This document shows positions 45,205-52,806 of a stretch of DNA of 63,160 nt, one piece after another. Source of the DNA: Lishizhenia tianjinensis (GTDB lineage: Bacteria > Bacteroidota > Bacteroidia > Flavobacteriales_D > Crocinitomicaceae); contig CAMDLY010000009.1 of the NCBI GenBank assembly GCA_945902115.1, positions 1 through 63,160 of the forward strand, in the 5' to 3' direction. The number at the start of each line of letters is the position of its first letter. Position 1 is the first letter of the stretch. The notes beneath the pieces are model-generated. The model had not been told where the DNA came from and did no database searches. It saw only the letters and a list, made by a program, of their open reading frames with translations. The translations under genes and the position numbers were made by a program.

Positions 45205-45284
45205 AGTTTAATTGTTCTCGTGGCTCAGTCCGATGTGGGCGTAAGCAACTGCGTTCAAAGCGTTAAACTGAGTGTTGATATTTT

Positions 45285-45358
45285 GGTCCGCTAGCTCAGC
45301 TGGATAGAGCAACTGCCTTCTAAGCAGTAGGTCTCAGGTTCGAATCCTGAGCGGATCA
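45285..45358 (+). tRNA. tRNA-Arg(TCT)
   Basis: A 74-nt cloverleaf. The acceptor GGTCCGC pairs with GCGGATC (one G-T pair). The anticodon stem ACTGC/GCAGT has loop CTTCTAA, giving anticodon TCT, and the T-arm is CTCAGGTTCGAATCCTGAG. The discriminator is A. An 11-bp copy of its 3' end recurs at 45410. Confidence 0.95.
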
Positions 45359-45365
45359 CAAAAGG

Positions 45366-45395
45366 AGCCCCTTCATTTTTGAAGCGGGCTTTTTT
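45366..45395 (+). terminator. rho-independent terminator after tRNA-Arg
   Basis: AGCCC-CTTCA ... TGAAG-CGGGCT forms a stem with one bulged base, followed by a run of T. It ends transcription 8-37 nt after the tRNA. Confidence 0.75.
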
Positions 45396-45409
45396 ATTTT
45401 CTTTAATCT

Positions 45410-45420
45410 TGAGCGGATCA
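45410..45420 (+). repeat. copy of the tRNA-Arg 3' end
   Basis: TGAGCGGATCA at 45410-45420 repeats the end of tRNA-Arg (45348-45358) and is followed by CCACGAAGT. The same ACGAAGT heptamer follows the copied 3' end in the tRNA-Ser repeat. Confidence 0.5.
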
Positions 45421-45476
45421 CCACGAAGTTATTATTTGACAGCCTCTTTTTTCAAGAAATATCAGCGTAAAGCTTT

Positions 45477-46646
45477 TCAGAAATAGTCAAAATTCCCGAA
45501 TTCCCCCTTGATTTCAACACTTGCTTTTTTAGCGGCCTCTACGCGACCAACAATCTTTGCCGCGACATTATATTTTTCAGAAATAGCAATTATTTCTGAG
45601 ACAATTTCTTGTGGCACATAAAGTTCCATCCGATGGCCCATGTTGAATACTTTATACATTTCATTCCACGGAGTGTTAGATTCTTCTTGAATCATCTTAA
45701 ACAATGTTGGGCAAGGAAATAAGGAATCTTTGATGATACGTACATTTTTTACGAAGTGTAGCACCTTGGTTTGCGCTCCCCCGGAGCAATGCACCATTCC
45801 GTGAATATGTTCACGGTGCAAGTCTAATACTTCTTTTATGATAGGGGCATAGGTACGCGTGGGTGACAGTACTAATTTTCCAGCATCAATAGAAGAGCCC
45901 TCTACGAATGAGGTAAGTTGTTTGCTTCCCGCATAAACTAATTCCTCCGGAACATTGGGGTCGAAACTTTCTGGAAACTCATTGGCGAGGGTTTTATCAA
46001 AAACGTCATGGCGTGCAGAAGTTAATCCATTACTTCCCATCCCCCCGTTGTACTCCCTTTCGTAACTGGCTTGCCCGAATGATGACAGGCCAACAATTAC
46101 ATCACCGGGTTTAATTTTATCGTTTGAAATCACCTCGCTGCGCTTCATGCGGCAAACTACTGTGCTATCCACTATAATGGTACGAACAAGGTCGCCTACA
46201 TCTGCAGTTTCACCTCCGGTAGAATGGATATCGATACCAAAACTTCTGAGTTCCGCTAAGATTTCTTCCGTCCCATTGATGATCGCACTCAGCACTTCTC
46301 CTGTAATCAGCTGCTTATTTCTTCCTATGGTAGAAGACAGCAAAATTGGTCCTGTGGCGCCAACACACAACAGGTCATCTAAGTTCATGATCAAGGCATC
46401 TTGTGCTATACCCCTCCATACCGAGATGTCTCCCGTTTTTTTCCAGTAAATGTATGCTAAAGAGGATTTTGTCCCTGCACCATCTGCGTGCATAACCATG
46501 CAATACTCCTCGTCGTTGGTCAAGTAGTCGGGTATGATTTTACAAAATGCCTGAGGAAAAAGACCTTTATCTAATTTTTTAATGGCGGCATGCACATCTT
46601 CTTTTCCTGCAGAGACTCCGCGCGCTTGATATCGTTGATCAGACAT
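45477..46646 (-). CDS. purM: phosphoribosylformylglycinamidine cyclo-ligase (AIR synthase)
   Basis: A 389-residue enzyme, longer than E. coli PurM (345) but in the Bacteroidota range. Motifs include MHADGAGTKSSLAYI near residue 52, DLLCVGATGPILLSSTIGRN, STGGETADVGD, IVGLSSFGQASYER and GGAQTKVLHFVKN. It closes the imidazole ring in purine synthesis. It has its own box TAACTTTG (46672-46665), whose TAA is also the xseB stop codon, so it can be transcribed alone. Confidence 0.92.
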   Translation of the reverse strand: MSDQRYQARGVSAGKEDVHAAIKKLDKGLFPQAFCKIIPDYLTNDEEYCMVMHADGAGTKSSLAYIYWKKTGDISVWRGIAQDALIMNLDDLLCVGATGPILLSSTIGRNKQLITGEVLSAIINGTEEILAELRSFGIDIHSTGGETADVGDLVRTIIVDSTVVCRMKRSEVISNDKIKPGDVIVGLSSFGQASYEREYNGGMGSNGLTSARHDVFDKTLANEFPESFDPNVPEELVYAGSKQLTSFVEGSSIDAGKLVLSPTRTYAPIIKEVLDLHREHIHGMVHCSGGAQTKVLHFVKNVRIIKDSLFPCPTLFKMIQEESNTPWNEMYKVFNMGHRMELYVPQEIVSEIIAISEKYNVAAKIVGRVEAAKKASVEIKGEFGNFDYF

Positions 46647-46664
46647 GAGTTAGGTATTCAGCTA

Positions 46665-46672
46665 CAAAGTTA
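46665..46672 (-). promoter_or_regulatory. -7 box TAACTTTG for purM, overlapping the xseB stop
   Basis: An exact TAnnTTTG match 18 nt before the purM ATG. Its TAA is the xseB stop codon (46672-46670). Confidence 0.5.
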
Positions 46673-46894
46673 GACATTTGAATCTTCGTCACCTGAATTA
46701 GCGGAAAGATCTTTCAATATTTTGTGAACATCTTGTTCTGTGGCATGCAATTTTTTCTTACAAATTTGAATTAATTCACTCGCACGCTTCACATGAGTGG
46801 ATAATTCATCTAAGTTGATGCTTCCCTCCTCCATGCGATTCACTATTTCTTTTAACTCTTCAAAAGCCTCAGTGTAGTTAATTTCGTTTTTCAT
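46670..46894 (-). CDS. xseB: exodeoxyribonuclease VII small subunit
   Basis: A 74-residue helical-hairpin protein with the family features YTEAFEELKEIVNRMEEG, then SINLDELSTHVKRASELI and ICKKKLHATEQDVHKIL. It wraps the coiled-coil part of XseA to form the ssDNA exonuclease. Its partner xseA is 40 kb away next to cphA, so the two subunits are not co-transcribed. A box-like TAAATTTA sits 5 nt before the ATG. Confidence 0.9.
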   Translation of the reverse strand: MKNEINYTEAFEELKEIVNRMEEGSINLDELSTHVKRASELIQICKKKLHATEQDVHKILKDLSANSGDEDSNV

Positions 46895-46969
46895 GGTACT
46901 AAATTTAGGAAAACCCCATCTATTAAAATTAAAATTACTAGAATTGTAGTGAAATAAAACTCTTTTGTC

Positions 46970-47671
46970 ATGAAAAAAATCTTTTTACTCTGCTTAATTT
47001 CTGTATCCACTTATTCTTCTTACGCCCAAATTTCTATTGAATTAGGTGCAAAAGGCTCATACAATTCTACTTGGTTATTTAATACCAATATATCTGATCA
47101 AGGAGCAGAACAAGATTACGCAATGGCATGGGGTCAAAATTACGGTATTGGCGCAGCCGCATTTATAGGTCCAATAGGCGTAGCGCTAGAATACTACAAT
47201 GGCAACCATACAGGAGGTTATACTGGAGCAGTGAGTGTACTGGGAGAATACAAGTCTAATGTAAAACTAAAGACAAATCATATCCCCTTACTATTAAAAT
47301 TCAAAGGTGAAAGCGGAGGATATATAGAGTTAGGTGGCCAATTAAATACCATTTCAAAAGCAACCTACACCATAGATTACACTGACAGCGATATTCTTGA
47401 TGGAGAAAGTGATGTTACGAGTGACTATGCCAAGACATATATGTCTGCAATTCTAGGATTTGGAGCAAATGTACGCCCCTTGAAAAGTGTTCCTTTGGGA
47501 TTGCTTGTTGGAGTCAGACTACAATATGGTTTTGGTGATGCAAAAGGTGTCGATGCTTTTGGTACGTCATTGGATAATTCATTATTCTATCCAACATATC
47601 AAAAAACGAACGCTGTTTCTGGTGGCCTAATGTTTGGCTTGACTTACACTATCTCTACCGCTAAAAGCTAA
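46970..47671 (+). CDS. outer-membrane beta-barrel protein
   Basis: A 233-residue protein. A signal peptide (about 1-19, ending SYAQ) is followed by amphipathic strands (for example ISIELGAKGSYNSTW, GVALEYYNGNH, GYIELGGQLNTIS) ending in an aromatic-terminated strand (GGLMFGLTYTIS). This is the OmpA/OMP_b-brl type. Its ligand or function is unknown. Its stop overlaps the convergent DUF5916 gene as CTAA. Confidence 0.75.
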   Translation: MKKIFLLCLISVSTYSSYAQISIELGAKGSYNSTWLFNTNISDQGAEQDYAMAWGQNYGIGAAAFIGPIGVALEYYNGNHTGGYTGAVSVLGEYKSNVKLKTNHIPLLLKFKGESGGYIELGGQLNTISKATYTIDYTDSDILDGESDVTSDYAKTYMSAILGFGANVRPLKSVPLGLLVGVRLQYGFGDAKGVDAFGTSLDNSLFYPTYQKTNAVSGGLMFGLTYTISTAKS

Positions 47672-50139
47672 AGTTTATTTATACGGAATTTCTGAGCATC
47701 TAACCAATAGATAATCTTCATGGAAAAGCTATTGGTGGGACCGTTATCTAATGTGTTATTTAAATTTGCCAAATAGTTATTGTTTATCAATCGGTCATCG
47801 GTGAATATTGAATTTTTCCATACGATATTCAGTTCGCTGCCTGGTAAGAACACCCATTTATACTGCATGTCGATAGTGAACGCATTGTAATTGATATCAT
47901 AGGCGCTGTTGCCCTCGCTGTCTAATCCATCGTATTCCAATGAATAATCTAGCCGACCCTCTCCATTCAATAGCGCAAAATCGTTGTAAGAAACTGCAGA
48001 TCTGTAGTGTCGAAGTCTAAATGTAATAGCCATCCTATTGGTCAGGATGCAGTCGGCAGCAATGGACTGTATAGTGTTTACTCGATTTCTATTTCCGAAA
48101 ATAATTCCATCAACCGCCTCTGCTGGTGTTGAAAATGCTACAGCATATCCTTCCGAATTGAAACTAAAATCTTGGGACCATTCGAATATCATGGATAAGT
48201 TATTATTGAAGCGAACCCTCGGGTTCAGTTCGTAGCCATATTCAATCCAGTTTTGTCTTCCTACATAGACATAACTAACCCCACCATCAAAGGCAAGCGG
48301 TTTTTGGTAATTAGTTGATATCCAAGTTTCCATGTTGCTCCAAGTAGGTCGCACAAAGGTTTCTCCCCATTTTCTGGGTTCAAAAAAGTCAAAACTTTCG
48401 GTTAATGAGCTGTTCATACGTAGGCCACCTGCATCAAATTTCCGCGATACCATTACAACACTAAGTTCATTGTAGGTGCCTACATATGCCCCTGGAGTAT
48501 ATAAATAAGCTTGGCTCAATGTTCCGTTTACTATAAACTTGCTGAGGTATTTAGTCTTTGGGCTGAAGTTTCTATACGCTCCCGATAGTTCTATATTTCT
48601 TCGGTTATTGTTGTAATTAAATCCCAAGTCATTGGGGTCATATTGGTCAGATTCTTCTAAATAACCAAGACCATAAATCCAAGTTCCTCTCTGTTTCCCT
48701 AAATTAATATTGTAGCTGTAACCAAGGGTAGCATCTTCTTTTTTCAGCAGGCTGCTCAAGGCTCCATTTCCTCTAAAGAAATACGTGTTATTTTTTGTGT
48801 TTAAATTATAATTAATACCACTTACGTTGGCATCATACACCTCTCCGGTTCTCCATACATTGGTATTCGTGAAGGTAATAGAACTGTTGTTCTTTAGGTT
48901 TTGATCAACTACTAACACATTGTAATTACTTAGCGGAGAAACAATAACATCACGTTGACCGCCTGTAATAAGGTTTGTGGCTGTTCCCATCTGTTCTGAT
49001 GTGATGGCATTGAATACTCCTATACCCAACCCATTTTTTAATCGGCCACTTAACTTACTTGCATTCAGTAATTGTGCGGGTTGTAGTGGAGAGGAGATGT
49101 ATTCTTCGTCAGTTAAATAATAGGCGGAAACTTCATCCGGAGCTTGTACGCCGATTCTTCTGCTGTAAAACAAACCAGACTTATTAAATAACTCAGTTCC
49201 TTCGGTAAAAAACTGCCTGTTTTCGTTAAACTGAACCTCAAATGGACTTAAATTGAGCACCTGTTGGTCAAAAACGACTTGACCAAAATCTGGAATTAAG
49301 GTCATATCTAAGGTAAACGCTTCGTTTAACCCGTATTTGATATCTAAACCCCCATTCAAGGAACGGTTCCAAACGGGTTTATCGTTTCCCCTTGGAATCC
49401 TATCTAAATAACTCGATATGTAAGGCATAAGGGCCAGGCGAAGGGGAGGTTGAATGCCTTCAAGACCCACCACACTTCCACTCTCAAGCAAAAAGTTTTC
49501 TAAGTCTGGATTCACCGCCTCCCAATTTGAGTCTTCTCGGTAACGGCTGATTTGCCTACCAAAATTGATTCCCCAATCCTGGATATCTTTTTTTGGAAAA
49601 CGAATTGCGGAATATGGGATTTCTATTTCAATAGACCATCCATCTTCTTGGATACTTACCCTGCTTTCCCAGGCGAGATTCAATTGGTCATTGAAATTGT
49701 TGGAGAATATCTTAGCGTCCAACTGAACACCTCTGCTGGTAACACCAAAATAAAATCCATTTTGATTGTCATTGTATGTATCTATGAAAATACCAAAAAT
49801 ATCAGCAGTTGATGGATAATCGTCTCGTAGACTTAAAACCGTAGAGATCGAATCTGGATGGTCTAAGCATCTTATAGCAAAGTAAATAGCGTTTTTGTCA
49901 AACAACATGGCAACAAATGATTCTTTCCGTGACTTTTGACCAGGAAATGGAGCTATTTGAGTAAAAGAATCTGAAGTCCAAAAAGCATTTTTCCAGGCAT
50001 CTTCCTCAAATTTACCGTCAACAGTAATTTTAGATGCAATTTTTGTTGCTTTGAGCGTTCGTTGACCATAGCTTATTACCGTCGTACATAAAATAATAAA
50101 TGGCAAAAGGTAAACCTTACAACTAACTCGCATGAACAT
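47668..50139 (-). CDS. DUF5916 protein with CBM9-like N-terminal domain
   Basis: An 823-residue protein from ATG 50139 (ATG 50133 is also possible). It has a signal peptide, then a carbohydrate-binding family-9-like beta sandwich (about residues 30-215, with KITVDGKFEEDAWKNA and IFIDTYNDNQNGFYFGV), and a DUF5916 beta barrel (about 230-820) beginning DFGQVVFDQQVLNLSPFE and VQFNENRQFFTEG. It is probably an outer-membrane barrel carrying a sugar-binding module. The longer TTG start overlaps the perfect box TAACTTTG (50156-50149), so it is rejected. Confidence 0.85.
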   Translation of the reverse strand: MFMRVSCKVYLLPFIILCTTVISYGQRTLKATKIASKITVDGKFEEDAWKNAFWTSDSFTQIAPFPGQKSRKESFVAMLFDKNAIYFAIRCLDHPDSISTVLSLRDDYPSTADIFGIFIDTYNDNQNGFYFGVTSRGVQLDAKIFSNNFNDQLNLAWESRVSIQEDGWSIEIEIPYSAIRFPKKDIQDWGINFGRQISRYREDSNWEAVNPDLENFLLESGSVVGLEGIQPPLRLALMPYISSYLDRIPRGNDKPVWNRSLNGGLDIKYGLNEAFTLDMTLIPDFGQVVFDQQVLNLSPFEVQFNENRQFFTEGTELFNKSGLFYSRRIGVQAPDEVSAYYLTDEEYISSPLQPAQLLNASKLSGRLKNGLGIGVFNAITSEQMGTATNLITGGQRDVIVSPLSNYNVLVVDQNLKNNSSITFTNTNVWRTGEVYDANVSGINYNLNTKNNTYFFRGNGALSSLLKKEDATLGYSYNINLGKQRGTWIYGLGYLEESDQYDPNDLGFNYNNNRRNIELSGAYRNFSPKTKYLSKFIVNGTLSQAYLYTPGAYVGTYNELSVVMVSRKFDAGGLRMNSSLTESFDFFEPRKWGETFVRPTWSNMETWISTNYQKPLAFDGGVSYVYVGRQNWIEYGYELNPRVRFNNNLSMIFEWSQDFSFNSEGYAVAFSTPAEAVDGIIFGNRNRVNTIQSIAADCILTNRMAITFRLRHYRSAVSYNDFALLNGEGRLDYSLEYDGLDSEGNSAYDINYNAFTIDMQYKWVFLPGSELNIVWKNSIFTDDRLINNNYLANLNNTLDNGPTNSFSMKIIYWLDAQKFRINKL

Positions 50140-50148
50140 TAAAAACGT

Positions 50149-50156
50149 CAAAGTTA
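50149..50156 (-). promoter_or_regulatory. -7 box TAACTTTG deciding the DUF5916 start
   Basis: An exact TAnnTTTG match 9 nt before ATG 50139. The earlier TTG start is inside the box. Confidence 0.5.
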
Positions 50157-50157
50157 C

Positions 50158-50874
50158 CTAAAGGTTCACTTTGTTGGCTACAACATGCAAGCATTTTTCG
50201 TATCTCTCGAAAGTCACCCAACATTTCTTCTTGATTTTCAAGTCATATAGAATTTTCGAGAGTGTCTCTTGAAGAAATATTTTGTCGCATTCTGTCACCT
50301 CAGATTGCTTCACGATATGGAATCGGGAGAACGAGAAATCCATAGCATTCCCATGCAGATGTGGACTTCGTTGTATTGAATTAATATTTTTTTTACCAAG
50401 ACGTTTTACTGAATGTGTTGAGCGAGTCAACGAGGTTACGATGAATTTAGATCCTTTTAAGGGAGTATTCTCTAGGTCATCACGAAATCTTTTGCCTATT
50501 TCTTTTAGTAGCCTATTTGAGTAGGGCAGCAGTAAGGCATAGGAGTGGGTAAAATCGTCGAGCTCATAGCCAATACTCGCTTTTACCCGCTGAAGTCGCC
50601 CCTTCTTTTTTTGATTGAGTAACTGTTGGTAACTTGAGCACGGACGAATGCCTGTTCGAGATGATTTTTTTAAATAATCCTTGGTTTTATTCTGCAGTAA
50701 ATTACTGAATTGGTTTTTTGAAAATATAGATTGACATTTTTCTACTGTTTTCTCCTTCAAACTTTCTTTTTCAACCGATGAGTTTGCCGACAGTTTATCA
50801 ATGACATCTACTCTAAGGTCAGAACCTAAGAATAAAAGTGGGGCAAATGATAGTATAATTAAACGATCTTTCAT
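50158..50874 (-). CDS. DUF5715/M15-like protein
   Basis: A 238-residue protein from ATG 50874. An N-terminal hydrophobic segment (MKDRLIILSFAPLLFLGSD) is a signal or anchor. The C-terminal half contains SLTRSTHSVKRLGKKN, SPHLHGNAMDFSFSRF and CLHVVANK, resembling a D-Ala-D-Ala-peptidase-like (M15) zinc fold with SxHxxGxAxDFS and a final H. It may cut peptidoglycan cross-links. A longer frame to 50964 would run across the divergent DUF493 promoter and is unlikely. A box-like TATTTTTA lies 6 nt before the ATG. Confidence 0.75.
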   Translation of the reverse strand: MKDRLIILSFAPLLFLGSDLRVDVIDKLSANSSVEKESLKEKTVEKCQSIFSKNQFSNLLQNKTKDYLKKSSRTGIRPCSSYQQLLNQKKKGRLQRVKASIGYELDDFTHSYALLLPYSNRLLKEIGKRFRDDLENTPLKGSKFIVTSLTRSTHSVKRLGKKNINSIQRSPHLHGNAMDFSFSRFHIVKQSEVTECDKIFLQETLSKILYDLKIKKKCWVTFERYEKCLHVVANKVNL

Positions 50875-50919
50875 CGAATCTAAAAATAAAAGAATTAAGT
50901 ATACACGGTATGAAATTCT

Positions 50920-50927
50920 TAACTTTG
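50920..50927 (+). promoter_or_regulatory. -7 box TAACTTTG for the DUF493 gene
   Basis: An exact TAnnTTTG match 7 nt before ATG 50935. Confidence 0.55.
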
Positions 50928-50934
50928 TTTTCAA

Positions 50935-51198
50935 ATGGGCACTTTTGATAAACTTCAAGAACAACTTTTGTTACAGGAATGGCCAAATATTTACCTTTTT
51001 AAATTTATCGTACCAAATGATAATGAGAAGATAGCTATGGTTAATTCATTATTTGACGAAAATTGCGAGATAACGATGTATCCCTCCAGTAAGGGGAATT
51101 ATATGAGTATTACAGTAAAAGAAGTAATGTTGTCAGTAAATGACATAATTGAGATATATAATAAAGCAGCACAAATTAAAGGAGTTATAACATTATGA
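50935..51198 (+). CDS. DUF493 family protein (YbeD-like)
   Basis: An 87-residue protein with the Bacteroidota DUF493 pattern: WPNIYLFKFIVPNDNEKIAMV, then YPSSKGNYMSITVKEVM and a C-terminal IYNKAAQIKGVITL. The ferredoxin-like fold is presumed regulatory or ligand-binding, and its role is unknown. It overlaps the next gene as ATGA. A perfect box lies 7 nt upstream of its ATG, giving a near-leaderless transcript. Confidence 0.85.
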   Translation: MGTFDKLQEQLLLQEWPNIYLFKFIVPNDNEKIAMVNSLFDENCEITMYPSSKGNYMSITVKEVMLSVNDIIEIYNKAAQIKGVITL

Positions 51199-51566
51199 CA
51201 ACAAAAGCTATTGAAGTATTATTTATTACATTGGGAATTTTACTCATCATAATAATTTATCGTCTAGTATTGCGAAGACTGAGCAAGGGTCAGGTCGTGC
51301 ATAGTGACTTCTGTACACTTTACAGTCTTGAAACTAATCCTGTTTCAGGAGTTGTAGAGTTTTATTTTAGCACGCCGATTGCGCAACATGTTGAGTTCGC
51401 TATTTGGAATAGTACGGATAATGGTAAGACGTTAAAAAATGAAATGATGGCAGAAGGAGGTCATATCATTCGTTTCGACACTTCGGATGAACCTAACGGC
51501 ATGTATACTTTTGGAATAATAACGAAAGAACAGAAAACTGTCAAAAAGTTCGAGATCAAAAATTAA
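51195..51566 (+). CDS. membrane-anchored hypothetical protein
   Basis: A 123-residue protein. An N-terminal membrane helix (about 7-26, VLFITLGILLIIIIYRLVL) is followed by a beta-rich part of about 90 residues (TPIAQHVEFAIWNSTDNG, IIRFDTSDEPNGMYTFGI). The second part resembles the C-terminal beta-sandwich of T9SS sorting domains only in general character, and no signature is certain. It is coupled by ATGA to DUF493. Its stop overlaps the convergent gene as TTAA. Confidence 0.6.
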   Translation: MTTKAIEVLFITLGILLIIIIYRLVLRRLSKGQVVHSDFCTLYSLETNPVSGVVEFYFSTPIAQHVEFAIWNSTDNGKTLKNEMMAEGGHIIRFDTSDEPNGMYTFGIITKEQKTVKKFEIKN

Positions 51567-52237
51567 GACTCTTTTCCTTTTCTGATTTTTATGCGTTTGC
51601 GTGTTTTTGATATTTTATATCTTCTCTTTGCAAATTCATCTGCCGGTATTTCGGGTTTCGAGAAACGCACAACTGCGCCAATATTAGTTTGTAGATAAGC
51701 AAGTTTGAAAATATTTTGAGACGCAGGAATTTTTAACATAGATTGAATCTGAAATCCAAAATTATTAGACAGCCATAAATTTATTCCAATTCCGGCATTT
51801 GCCGTTAGCCCAATAGATTTATGAACATTTATTCCGCCTCCCATCAAAACATAAGGATCTATTAATGCAGAGCCGATACTTTTACCGAATGAGTACCTGG
51901 AAGAAACATCCAAATTGAATCGCATAATGGTATCAAATCGGTAGGATGATGTATCTGAGTCTTTGATTGGATAACATGCAGAGGGCTCAATAACTAGTGC
52001 GCCTTCAATACTCCAAGGTTCGTAAAGATGTGCATCGAAAAAAATTCTTCCTGATGCGCCGCTATTTTGAAAAGGATTAGCATAGTTTTTATTAAAAACG
52101 TAGCCAGAGGTCAACCAAGAGGCCCCAAACATGTAGTCATATTTGTCTTTATTCGTTAAATTTTTCTCAGGCTGAGCAAGGATAGAAAAATTTAACATCA
52201 GCGCACTACAAAAAAATAAAATGGGACCCTTCATCAT
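51563..52237 (-). CDS. secreted beta-barrel-like protein
   Basis: A 224-residue protein with a signal peptide (about 1-21, ending ILAQ) and alternating hydrophobic strands (GASWLTSGYVFNKNYANPF, IFFDAHLYEPWSIEGAL, SIGLTANAGIGINLWLSNNFGF) that look like an outer-membrane barrel of about 8 strands. The C-terminus is very basic (KTRKRIKIRKGKES). Possibly a PorT/PorV-like or general OMP; not recognised. It is transcribed toward the 51195 gene with a TTAA stop overlap. Confidence 0.65.
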   Translation of the reverse strand: MMKGPILFFCSALMLNFSILAQPEKNLTNKDKYDYMFGASWLTSGYVFNKNYANPFQNSGASGRIFFDAHLYEPWSIEGALVIEPSACYPIKDSDTSSYRFDTIMRFNLDVSSRYSFGKSIGSALIDPYVLMGGGINVHKSIGLTANAGIGINLWLSNNFGFQIQSMLKIPASQNIFKLAYLQTNIGAVVRFSKPEIPADEFAKRRYKISKTRKRIKIRKGKES

Positions 52238-52348
52238 TCAGTTACAGCAGCGAAGTTAAATAAATTATCTCAAGCGATTCCAATGTTAATTACTAATTTA
52301 AAATAATAAAACAACGTAATCTTTAATATAAGTTACTGGTTATATAGT

Positions 52349-52356
52349 TAACTTTG
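52349..52356 (+). promoter_or_regulatory. -7 box TAACTTTG for the IPExxxVDY-pyk pair
   Basis: An exact TAnnTTTG match ending 5 nt before ATG 52362. The transcript would be almost leaderless. Confidence 0.6.
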
Positions 52357-52361
52357 AAAAG

Positions 52362-52790
52362 ATGGCTAAAAATACAGTTCACAAGATTAAATTTGATATT
52401 GAAGAGGAATGTATTATTCTTGGTATTTCTTCAGGCTTTGCAGATTATAGAATGGCTTGGGAGATCAATAAATCTTTGGAAATCCAATTATTGCTAAGCG
52501 ATCATTCAATGGAAGTTTATGACAAGAAGACCTCTACCAATAATTTGTTTAGAATTCATCATTGTTATTTAGAAGAGACATTGACTAATTTTTATCTAGT
52601 GCGCAATAAGCAGTCACATATATTCTTGGTACCGGAAAGACCACAAATTGATTATTATCTATTCATCAAAGATTTACATGAAATAAGTTTGGAGGAAATA
52701 GCATCTGTTTTACGCGCTATCAATGGAATAACTGCAGTTTTTGATTTCAGTAATGAAAGCATAGATGCTACTGACTACTTAACCTTTTAA
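52362..52790 (+). CDS. IPExxxVDY family protein
   Basis: A 142-residue protein carrying the family-defining motif as VPERPQIDYYL near residue 105. Function is unknown; the family is found in Bacteroidota and commonly lies next to pyruvate kinase. Here it is followed 16 nt later by pyk, so the pair is probably one transcript starting at the near-leaderless promoter at 52349. A role in regulating or stabilising pyruvate kinase is inference. Confidence 0.85.
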   Translation: MAKNTVHKIKFDIEEECIILGISSGFADYRMAWEINKSLEIQLLLSDHSMEVYDKKTSTNNLFRIHHCYLEETLTNFYLVRNKQSHIFLVPERPQIDYYLFIKDLHEISLEEIASVLRAINGITAVFDFSNESIDATDYLTF

Positions 52791-52806
52791 AAATATTTAT
52801 TACAGA

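Noticed and set aside
50875-50964. N-terminal extension of the DUF5715-like protein
   Set aside because: It would run into the divergent DUF493 promoter and start codon, and the internal ATG is followed by a signal-like sequence.
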